Source: Endozoicomonas sp. 8E (GTDB lineage: Bacteria > Pseudomonadota > Gammaproteobacteria > Pseudomonadales > Endozoicomonadaceae). Taken from it: DNA of 64,000 bases. The translations under genes were made by a program, and so were the position numbers. Under the pieces are notes generated by a model. That model was not told the DNA's origin, searched no databases, and saw nothing but the letters and a program-made list of their open reading frames with translations. Position 1 is the stretch's first letter. Each line of letters begins with the position of its first letter. Below, one piece after another: positions 49,621-58,700 of the stretch. Where the stretch lies: contig NZ_CP120717.1 in NCBI RefSeq assembly GCF_032883915.1, forward strand, positions 2,177,697-2,241,696, read 5' to 3'.

Positions 49621-50371
49621 CTCTGGTTCCCATGCTCTGAGGTCGTCATTCCCGCGAAGGCGGGAATCCAGCGCCAACGGTGGATCTCTGCCTTCTCGGG
49701 GATGACACGGCCAGGGGGGGCGCCGGGCAGTAGGGTTCTGGGGGTGAGACAGTGTGGATTCCCGCCTTCGAGGCTGTCGCAAAACTCCATTCGAGGCTGT
49801 CGCAAGACTCCAACAGCTCGTTCCCATACTCTGAGGTCGTCATTCCCGCGAAGGCGGGAATCCAGCGCCAACGGTGGATCTCTGCCTTCTCGGGGATGAC
49901 ACGGCCAGGGGGGGGCGCCGGGCAGTATGGTTCTGGTGGTGAGACAGTGTGGATTCCCGCCTTCGAGGCTGTTGCAAAACTCCATTCGAGGCTGTCGCAA
50001 GACTCCAACAGCTCGTTCCCATGCTCTGAGATCTTCATTCCCGCGAAGGCGGGAATCCAGCGCTAACGGTGGATCTCTGCCTTCTCGGGGATGACAAGGC
50101 CAGGGGGGGGCACCGGGCAGTAGGGTTCTGGTGGTGAGTCAGTGTGGATTCCCGCCTTCGCGGGAATGACGAGAATGAAGTCGGGAATGACGAGAATGAA
50201 GTCGGGAATGACGAGAATGAAGTCGGGAATGACGAGAATGAAGTCGGGAATGACGAGAATGAAGTCGGGAATGACGGGAGTCAACTCGTTCCCACGCTGG
50301 AGAGAGTTTGGCGACGCCCTGAGAGCGTGGGAACGAGTTGTCAAGAAGGGATCACCCGCTGGTTTCTGATA
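49621..50371. repeat. NIME-like mosaic repeat block F with three tandem units
   Basis: Three tandem units of about 194 bp start near 49634, 49829 and 50023. Each opens with a perfect 20-bp hairpin (49648-49667, 49842-49861, 50037-50056) and the core. In the first two units the closing hairpin is truncated (ATTCCCGCCTTCGAGGCTG); in the third it is intact (50148-50167) and runs into a 21-bp minisatellite. Poly-G tracts of 7-8 in the core vary between units. No gene is supported. Confidence 0.9.
50162..50266. repeat. 21-bp minisatellite, five copies
   Basis: Five copies of GGGAATGACGAGAATGAAGTC without variation run head to tail, followed by a partial copy. This is the same unit as at 3136-3261 but more uniform, so more recently expanded. 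Confidence 0.92.
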
Positions 50372-53300
50372 TCAAAGTTCGTCGCGGGTATTCTTGTCTT
50401 TATCAAGATCGAACTTCTCAACCTTGTGATCAGTCAGTGCTGCTTTCCGCTCGTAGAAGACACCCAGAGTGTAAGAGTAAGGAATGCTTTCTGAGTGAGA
50501 GAATGACCATTTAGGCACATTTTCCCTGAAGTATTTCTCCCAGCCATTGGCAAACATCTTAATGGTACGATCCCGGCGTTCACGAAACTGCAGGTAATTT
50601 TCGTGCTGCGTCCAGCCATGCATCCTGTTGCTTGCTTTAACACGTTTTGTATAGGCTGCATCGGTTTCATTGAAACGCTGAGGCGAGGCAATAGCGGTAC
50701 GTTGCACATATTCATCTTGCCTTTCACCCATGCCTGTCCAGCGATTCATCTTGTCAAGGCTGCGGCCCAGAGATCCACCCAGCCATTGACTGAGCATCTT
50801 GTTGTCGTTCATAAAGAAGTCGAAAGTGAGGCTCGACGCCAGCGCGAATCCAAAGGTTTGAGCGTAGGTAAACCCGGATACAAGGCCGTGGGCGTATGCT
50901 CCGACAGTGGCTACCGGACCCAGCACCAGGCCGACGGTGGCAGAAGCGAGAGTTTTTACTTTTTGTGGTGTCACTCTGTGTAGCAGCGGAATCTGAACTC
51001 CCTGTCCTGAGCCCATGGATTTCACCATTTCCGGCACCAGGCGGGAAATACTGCGATACCTGTGAGGATTGGCATTGTGCTGTCGGGCAAATAACATGGA
51101 GCCGGTTTTCAGCAGAATAACCGAGGATGCGGCCTTGCCCAATGGCATGGCCAGTCCGCTCACTTCAGAGATTTGTTCAATCCCGCTGTGGCAGGCATAT
51201 TGAACGGTCCGGTCAAGATCAACACCGTAGCGTTGCAACCAGTGCTGGAAAGGTGTGAGTATCCGTTGCAGGTAATCACCCCGGTTGGTCAGATCCAGAA
51301 GATAAAGGAACGACATGTTTGAGAGGGACCGCTCGGCCGCCTGCAGGGTGGTATGGGTCACCAGTAGCGGTTTGTAGCTGGAGTAGTACCAGGTCACAGC
51401 CTGTAGCAGGAAGGCTGAAGGCTTGACCCAGTAATCGTTGAGTTGCTGCTCAACTGCGGCGGCATGAGCCTGCATCAATGTGCCATGGACAGTCTGGATC
51501 AGTTCTGATTCAGATATTCCGGCCGCATTGGCATAGGGTGTCAGGGTATCCTGAAGATGGGTCAGGAAAGCTGCTGTTCTGCGGCCATTGTCAAAGGCAA
51601 TATCGTCAAGAATGTAGTTGGCAATGACCGCAGCTGCGTACTCCTTCATGCCGGTAACAGACTCTTTCATAGCTGCCGGACCGGTCGTGGTCACAGGGGT
51701 GAAGGCAGTCTGTACGAATTCCTCGATACCTTTTTCTGACAGCATGCGGACAACGGATTTGAACTCAGCCACCCTCATGCCGTGTTTATAGCCAAGGAAG
51801 TGCTCGAATTCCTGCTCAATCTCGTAACCGCCGACACCTCTGGCGGCCTTCATGTAGTTTTCAAGTTCAACCTTGCTGATCAGACCTTCACGGAGCAAAG
51901 TGATGATCTTGTTACCACTGGCAGAACGGGCAGAGAAGTATTCCATGAAGCTTTTCAAATCTTCTGATCCATGCTCCATGTAATAAATGGCTGCAGAGCC
52001 CATACTGAAGATCTCATCGTCGTATGACTGTGCGCCTTTTCCGGCATGGGTGAAAGAATCTATCTGAGTATCAAAATCCTGCATGTCTGAATGTGCGGCA
52101 ATGGTTGTATAGCGGGTCTTGATTTCAGCTTCTTTTGCAGTATTTTGTCTGGTGCTTTGTTGTTGAAGATGCTGTTTAGCGGTCTGAGCTTCATGCTTGT
52201 TAAGGTATTGCTGAATGGCCTGGCGACGGACTTCCGGGTCCTTTTCGTTGTCTGGAGTAATACCCTGCTCGCTTTCAATGGCCGACAGTTTTTCTCTTAA
52301 AGCCTCTTCCCTGGTCTGTCCTGTTGTAGCAAACGATGTTAGGGCAACCGGTGTTGCGACAACCGGTGATGGGACAACCGGTGATGGGACAACCGGTGAT
52401 GGGACAATCGGTGATGGGACAACCGGTGATGGGACAACCGGTGATGGGACAACCGATGTGGGGGCAACCGATATTGGAGTAACAGTTTGACTGATTTCAT
52501 GAATTTTCTGGTTGGTGAGTCTGGCTTGTTTTTCTGGTGGCTGGGTATCATCCCAGTTATTAATACCAAGCTCTGCCGCCATTTGAGAGTTGTAATCTTG
52601 ACTGATTTCTTCTACGGCGGCACTAATTACTTTTTTCAGAATTGGGATTCGATCGACTTGCTCCTGAAGACTCTTTAACCAGTTTCTCCGTTCTGTCAGT
52701 TCTTTTGCGATCAGAGCGCCTTGTAACCTGATGTGTTGATGAACAGCCTGACAACGGATTTCCGGGTCCTTTTCGCTATCCGGAACCAGACCGAGCTGAA
52801 CTTCAATGCGAGCCAGCTTCTTATGGATTATCCGGTGGGTTAGTTCTCTCTTTTGTTGCAGGTATTGTTTAAAGGACTGAAGGATACCCAGGTCATCTTT
52901 ATTGACCGAAGTCATATCTCGCTTGCCTTCTGTGAGCGGTGTTTTTGCTTTTACAGCTTCTTCATCAGGCAGTCCTGTTGCGGGTATCAATTGCCTGATT
53001 TTATTCGTTCTTTTTCTGATGAGTCTGGTTTGTTCTTCGGGTAGTCGGGTATCATCCCAGTCATCAATACCAGGCTCTGCTGCCTGTTGAGCGTTGCGAA
53101 CTTTTGTGGTGCCTGTTCTTGCATCATGAATTTGTCGCTCCAGCTCTGGAGTTCGTTCGACTTTCTGCTGAAGTTTTGTTCTGGTGCTCTGTTGTTTAAT
53201 AGGTTGCTGATCACTCTTATCTTCCAGCTTCTTGTTGTCCTGTGGAAGGTCAGGGTCATCTTCGTTTTTCGAAATCAGGCTGGGCTTAACTTCAAAGACA

Positions 53301-55405
53301 GCCAGTCTTTTCGGGACTTTCTCATCGGTTACTTGTATGTCCTGTTGCAGCAGCTGTCGAATGAACTGAAGGTAACCCAGAGCGTTTTTATTGACCGAAG
53401 CAATACTGCACTCGCCTTCGGTGGCCACCGGTTTTGCTTTGACAGCTTCTTCATCAGACTGACCTGTTGCGGCAAATATTGCGGTAATCAATTGGTTGAT
53501 TTTAAGCACTTTATTTTTGATGAGTCTGTCTTGTTCTCTAAATGGCAGGATGTCATCCCAGTCGTCAATACCAAGCTCTGCTGCCATTTGAGCGTTGCGA
53601 GCTGTTGTCAGGGCATAACGAATTCGTTGTTCCTGTTCTGGAAGTCGTTCAACTTCCGGCTGAAGTTTCTGTACCAGGTTGTTCTGTTGTTGCAGCTCAT
53701 TACGAAGCTGCGTAAGCTCATCATCAATTCGTTGTTTGAGTTGATATGTTTTGAGATTTTCTTTTTCACTGGTAGTGGTTTTCTCTATTCTAAACGTCAC
53801 TTGCCTTCTAAGATGGGTGAGACCGTATTCTTTTAACAGCAGCACTTTCCGATTGTTTTCCATCTCAACCATCTTAATCATCTGCCTGGTAGTGTCGCTC
53901 ACGACTTTGAAAGCAAGCTTTTTGTTGATCTCAGGAGCATCATCCAGCACTTGGTTGATACGAATGTGAGCAGGTATCAAGCCCTGAATGTCTTGAATAA
54001 AGAGCTGGTTATTCAGAAGATTTTCAATTGCAGGTTTAAAGCTGAAGTGTTTTTCGAGTTGATTAAACATCAAGGCAGGCGTGAAGGCCGACGAAGTGAC
54101 TTTAATCTGTCCTATTGAGAGGTCAAATTCATCTGCTCCATCTGACATAGCAACGGTCAACGCCTGCTGAAGATATTCATAGTATAAAAGCGTCGTCAGT
54201 TGCTGTTCGTATGAAAGCATTGACAGCTTCTGTTTGAGCGTAAGTGTCGTTTTTCTACCTTTGGCAGGTTCAGGATTGTTCTGTTCGGCTATCCTCTCCA
54301 GCATTGCCATCTGCTTGCTTCGAATGATGTATCGGTAGCTTTTGACTTTGTCTTTTTTAACTCGTGTTATTGCTTCAGGAGAGGGGGATTCGCAACCATA
54401 CCATTGCAACCAGATGTCATATAGAACCTCTACAAAAGCGACATCGGCCGGGTTCTGCTTCTGACCACGGAAAACAATAACCTCTCCCTGAGCCTCAGTT
54501 ACTTCCAGTTTTGGACAATCCTCAGGCACAGCATAAGCCTGTGTGTCATCCTCAACGTGTACGACGTATCCGACGGGTTTATGAAATGACAACAGATCGT
54601 TCAGAGCTATCTGTTGTAATTCTTTTCCCAGAACATGAACCTGGGTATAGGCAGAGGAAGCTGCTGCTAAAAGTGCTTCATCATTGATAAAGAGCGATTG
54701 ACCCAGGCGCTGCAGCCCGGGAGGCTGATCACCGGCAGCGACAAGACGCATGAAGGTACGCCCATTCACTTCAACCTGGTCTACTTCTAGAGTGGCAAGG
54801 GCGACATAGTTATCAACTTCGCCAAGCTTTCCTGCTCTTCCATGGGCACCCTTCAGCACTGCAACCAGTTGTTCGGGGCTGGCGATTTTTGTTAACGGAT
54901 CTAATGGTTGGATGTCGCCTGATTGAGTTCGAACAGCCTCAATTGAGTCCTGATCGGTCATTCCGTTTCTGACTTCAATGACCAGTTTCTTTTCTGCAAG
55001 ATTATGGATGAATTTGAAGACCCCCTCATCACCCACCTTCAGAACTTTGGTGTATTTTTGAGCAGCGTCATTCTTGCCTGTTTCAAACTGATCAACGCTG
55101 GAAACGCCACCATCAATGCCTGAGAGAACATCCGTGAAGCACTCAGAAGGAACCTCGTAGCCCGCTCTGGCCTGAGTCTGATCAGGGTAGGTGGTTGTGA
55201 AGGATTTGGGTATTGGCTGCCGGTCATCATCTACAGTTGGCTGAACTATGACCTCGCTCTGGGTAAACTCCACATGTACATTACTATGAATATCGACAGA
55301 TTTTGTTTGCAGTCTGCGATCGGCCATGGCCTGTGCAGTAATGATGGAAGAGCTGATTGCAACGGCCACTGCAAGGCTTAATGCATTGGGGCGAACATTT
55401 GTCAT
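50372..55405 (-). CDS. Giant secreted coiled-coil paralogue 8 (1677 aa, shortened C-region)
   Basis: Signal peptide: MTNVRPNALSLAVAVAISSS...AMA, residues 1-28. N-region: to about 502. Central part: three W-D-D modules near 617, 783 and 952, with LGLVPDSEKDPEIR-type modules between, then a VVPSP five-residue repeat (about 985-1015) encoded by a 15-bp minisatellite. The conserved PFQFTP...FDFDDEF block present in all other copies is missing: an AAHSDMQDFD module passes directly into the C-region at about 1128. Hydrophobic stretch: 1482-1538. The tail, DLDKDKNTRDEL, resembles paralogue 4. The leader motif lies 46 bp upstream. Function unknown; the deletion suggests that the missing block is dispensable or has been lost by recombination. 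Confidence 0.93.
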   Translation of the reverse strand: MTNVRPNALSLAVAVAISSSIITAQAMADRRLQTKSVDIHSNVHVEFTQSEVIVQPTVDDDRQPIPKSFTTTYPDQTQARAGYEVPSECFTDVLSGIDGGVSSVDQFETGKNDAAQKYTKVLKVGDEGVFKFIHNLAEKKLVIEVRNGMTDQDSIEAVRTQSGDIQPLDPLTKIASPEQLVAVLKGAHGRAGKLGEVDNYVALATLEVDQVEVNGRTFMRLVAAGDQPPGLQRLGQSLFINDEALLAAASSAYTQVHVLGKELQQIALNDLLSFHKPVGYVVHVEDDTQAYAVPEDCPKLEVTEAQGEVIVFRGQKQNPADVAFVEVLYDIWLQWYGCESPSPEAITRVKKDKVKSYRYIIRSKQMAMLERIAEQNNPEPAKGRKTTLTLKQKLSMLSYEQQLTTLLYYEYLQQALTVAMSDGADEFDLSIGQIKVTSSAFTPALMFNQLEKHFSFKPAIENLLNNQLFIQDIQGLIPAHIRINQVLDDAPEINKKLAFKVVSDTTRQMIKMVEMENNRKVLLLKEYGLTHLRRQVTFRIEKTTTSEKENLKTYQLKQRIDDELTQLRNELQQQNNLVQKLQPEVERLPEQEQRIRYALTTARNAQMAAELGIDDWDDILPFREQDRLIKNKVLKINQLITAIFAATGQSDEEAVKAKPVATEGECSIASVNKNALGYLQFIRQLLQQDIQVTDEKVPKRLAVFEVKPSLISKNEDDPDLPQDNKKLEDKSDQQPIKQQSTRTKLQQKVERTPELERQIHDARTGTTKVRNAQQAAEPGIDDWDDTRLPEEQTRLIRKRTNKIRQLIPATGLPDEEAVKAKTPLTEGKRDMTSVNKDDLGILQSFKQYLQQKRELTHRIIHKKLARIEVQLGLVPDSEKDPEIRCQAVHQHIRLQGALIAKELTERRNWLKSLQEQVDRIPILKKVISAAVEEISQDYNSQMAAELGINNWDDTQPPEKQARLTNQKIHEISQTVTPISVAPTSVVPSPVVPSPVVPSPIVPSPVVPSPVVPSPVVATPVALTSFATTGQTREEALREKLSAIESEQGITPDNEKDPEVRRQAIQQYLNKHEAQTAKQHLQQQSTRQNTAKEAEIKTRYTTIAAHSDMQDFDTQIDSFTHAGKGAQSYDDEIFSMGSAAIYYMEHGSEDLKSFMEYFSARSASGNKIITLLREGLISKVELENYMKAARGVGGYEIEQEFEHFLGYKHGMRVAEFKSVVRMLSEKGIEEFVQTAFTPVTTTGPAAMKESVTGMKEYAAAVIANYILDDIAFDNGRRTAAFLTHLQDTLTPYANAAGISESELIQTVHGTLMQAHAAAVEQQLNDYWVKPSAFLLQAVTWYYSSYKPLLVTHTTLQAAERSLSNMSFLYLLDLTNRGDYLQRILTPFQHWLQRYGVDLDRTVQYACHSGIEQISEVSGLAMPLGKAASSVILLKTGSMLFARQHNANPHRYRSISRLVPEMVKSMGSGQGVQIPLLHRVTPQKVKTLASATVGLVLGPVATVGAYAHGLVSGFTYAQTFGFALASSLTFDFFMNDNKMLSQWLGGSLGRSLDKMNRWTGMGERQDEYVQRTAIASPQRFNETDAAYTKRVKASNRMHGWTQHENYLQFRERRDRTIKMFANGWEKYFRENVPKWSFSHSESIPYSYTLGVFYERKAALTDHKVEKFDLDKDKNTRDEL
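52359..52448 (-). repeat. 15-bp coding minisatellite (VVPSP)n
   Basis: Six copies of ACAACCGGTGATGGG on the plus strand (one has T for C, giving I for V), then a degenerate seventh. The period is a multiple of three, so changes in copy number keep the frame. Confidence 0.92.
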
Positions 55406-55500
55406 TCTACTACCTCAGAGCTGCCAAACGCTCATAGCTGTTCTGTTAAACTGTTGAGTGAATTTAGTTCAAGGTTGCAAAGTTGGATATCAGTAAAATT
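55406..55500 (-). promoter_or_regulatory. Conserved leader of paralogue 8
   Basis: The shared motif is at 55451-55471 on the coding strand, 46 bp before the ATG. TTGAAC, 16 bp, then TTTAAC is a possible promoter (4 of 6 bases in each hexamer). Confidence 0.45.
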
Positions 55501-55712
55501 GAGTGGTTTTTCAGGGAAGGAATAGATTCATACTTGTACCGGTTTCACTCCCGTCATTCCCGGTTTCACTCCCGTCATTCCCGCGAAGGCGGGAATCCAC
55601 ACTGACTCTCCGCCAAAACCATACTGCCCGGTGCCCCCCTGGCCTTGTCATCCCCGAGAAGGCAGAGACCAACTGTTGGCCCTGGATTCCCGCCTTCGCG
55701 GGAATGACGACT
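55501..55712. repeat. NIME-like mosaic repeat block G
   Basis: The hairpins lie at 55577-55596 and 55686-55705 around the core, in the reverse orientation to blocks A, C and D. It abuts the stop of paralogue 9 within a few bases. Confidence 0.85.
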
Positions 55713-58700
55713 TCAGAGTGACTCGAAGAAGACACCCAGAGTGAAGGAGTAAGGAATACTTTCTGTATGGGAGAACGACCATTTAGGTACATTTTCCCTG
55801 AAGTATTTCTCCCAGCCATTCGCAAACAGTTTCATAGTGCGATCACGGCGTTCACGGAACTGCAGATAATTTTCGCGCCGGGTCCAGCCATACATCCTGT
55901 TGTTTGCTCTAACACGGCTTGCATATTCTTCATCGGTTTCACTGAAGCCTTGAGGCGAAGCAATAGCGGTACGTTGCAAATACTCATCATCCGTTTCACC
56001 CAGGCCGCGCCAGCGATTAATTTTGTCAAGACTTCGTCCAAGAGGCCCAGCCAGCCATTGAGTGAGCATCTTGTTGTCGTTCATAAAAAAGTCGAAAGTA
56101 AGACTCGACGCCAGGGCGAATCCGAAGGTTTGGGCATAGGTGAACCCGGATAGAAGACCATGAGCGTATGCTCCGACAGTGGCTACCGGGCCCAGCACCA
56201 GGCCGGCGGTGGCAGAAGCCAGAGTTTTTACTTTTTGTGGAGTCATCCTGTGCAGCAGCGGAATCTGAACTCCTTGTCCTGAGCCCATGGATTTCACTAT
56301 TTCGGACACCAGACGGGAAATACTGCGATACCTGTGGGGGTTGGCATTGTGCTGTCGGGCAAACAGCATAGAGCCGGTTTTCAGCAGAATGACTGAGGAC
56401 GCGGCTTTACCCAATGGCATGGCCAGTCCGCCCACTTCAGAGATTTGTTCAATGCCATTGTGGAAGGCATATTGGCCGTTTCGGTCAAGATCAACACGGT
56501 AATCTTCCAGCCAGTGCTTGAAAGGTGTGAGCATTCTATGCAGATAATCACCCCTGTAGGTCAGGTCCAGCAGATAGAGGAACGACATGTTTGAAAGGGA
56601 CAGCGTGCTAGCCTGTGAGGCGGTATGAGTCGCCAGTAGCGGTTTGTAGCTGGAGAAGTACCAGGCGACAGCCTGTACCAGGAAGGCAGATGGTTTGACC
56701 CAGTAATCCTTTAGCTGCCGCTCAACCGCGGCGGCATGGGCCTGCATCAATGTACCATGGATCACCTTGATCAGGTCTGATTCAGACAGGCCGGCAGCAT
56801 TGGCATAAGGTGTCAGGGTATTCTGAACATGGCTCAGGAAAGCTGTCGTCCTGCGGCCGTTATCAAAGGCAATATCGTCAAGCATGCAGTTGGCGATGAC
56901 TGCCGCTGCGTACTCTTGCATGCCGGCAACCGACTCTTTCATACCCGCCGGACCCGTTGCCATCACGGTCACAGGCATAAAGGCACGCTGCATGAGTGCC
57001 TCAGCACCCTCATCGGACAGTATACGGACAACGCCCTCGAACTCAGGTAACCTGACGCCATGTTTGTAGCCAAGAAAGTGTTTAAATTCATCCACTGTCT
57101 GATAACCGTCGATTCTTTTGACGGCTTTTATATAGCTCTCAAGTTCAACCTTGCTGATCAGACCTTCACGCAGCAGAGTTATGATCTTGTTACCACTGGC
57201 AGAATGGCTGGCGAAGTATTCCGAGAAGCCTTTCAGGTCCACCGGTTCATGCTCGACGGAGTGAATACCTGCTGAGCCTATTCCGCAAATCAGGTCGCTG
57301 TATTGTTGGGCCCCTGTTTTTATCTCATTCCATGCTCTGTCAACCAGATCCTGAATTTCTTTCAGGACATTCTCGGGCCGATCTCCTGAAGGCTCTGAGG
57401 GGTGTACCGGGAAGTTCCTCTTCAGGCTCTTGAAGAATTCCACTATCCGGCTGGCCTGGTCAAACGTCAGATCTTTGCCAACCCTTGCCTGCAAGAGAAT
57501 GGTTGCAAATTCATCGTCAAAATCGAAACAATTGAGGCGGGGCACTACCTTATTATTTTTTGCAGCAGATACTTGCAGGCCCATTGCGACTTCCAGAGCC
57601 TGTTTCCTGAGAGGGTGCTGCTGCATGAATGTGTGGATAGCATCCAGAACTTTTACCTGTTTTGGCGTGTACTGGAAGAGGCCACCGTCACTTTCGACCG
57701 TTTTCTCCGCAATCGCCAGGACTACCTTCAGTCTGTCAATGTCTGCTTTCCTGGTTTCAATCTCAGCTTCCAGACGGGCCTGAACCTGAAGGTCAGCGCG
57801 ACTCCCTGCAAACAACTCCTGATCGCGACGAAGAATAGCCAGTTTAAACTTCAGCACACTTTCAGCCCATTGTATTTGCTGTCTGGCCCTGGCCACCTCA
57901 CGATCAAGAACATATCGGGGCTTAGGTCCCAGGCGGTCCATTTGCCTGTCAAGCTCATTCTCAATGACTGCCACACGCTCATAAACGTCAGGCTCACCGG
58001 CCTTAAAAACTTCAACATCCAACTGTCGGAGTTTTTCATCAATCAGATCGGTCTGGTGGTCGATAGTGGCATCATCTTCATAGTCTTTAATGTTGAGTTG
58101 ATGAGCCATTTCATTGTTCCAGGCTCTTTTGGCAACTTCATCATCATAGTCTTTGTAAACTTCATTCAGTAATTCACGGATTTTTGCTCTCAGAACAGAC
58201 TTCTGGCGACGCAGCAGGCTGACATGGTTTTCTGCAAAGGTTACCTCCAGGTCTCTGGCCAGATTTGCAGTCAATGCCAGACCTCTTTCTTTAGCTGCAA
58301 CGTTTTGATCAGAGCAGATTTTCAGTTTGTGTTCTGCATGGGTAAGATCAGGAAAATCGCCATATCCTTCTATGGCTCGCTTATCGACCTCTTCGACTTT
58401 ATAGGTAAGACACCTGCGAAGCATATCAAGCCATTTTGGCCGCCTTTCTTTCCCACGAGAAAAGGTAATATGGGCATCAGGGCTTTCAGGTTCGGGATCC
58501 TCTTTGAAGTACACAAGCTCAAAGGCCACACGCAGGTGGTCTGTCTGCCAGATATTTTGTAGCTTATCCCGTATGTACTCCTGGATATTATCGTCATTGA
58601 GCCTTGCACGAACCCTGGCAAGTCTTGCTGCATTGTCGTCATCTTCATCGATTTCGATGTTAAATACTTCTTCTATGGCTTCCAGCAGGTCCTCGGCTTT

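Noticed and set aside
50162-50266. Possible CRISPR array
   Set aside because: The 21-bp units adjoin with no unique spacers and there are no cas genes; it is a minisatellite. The same holds for 3136-3261 and 52359-52448.
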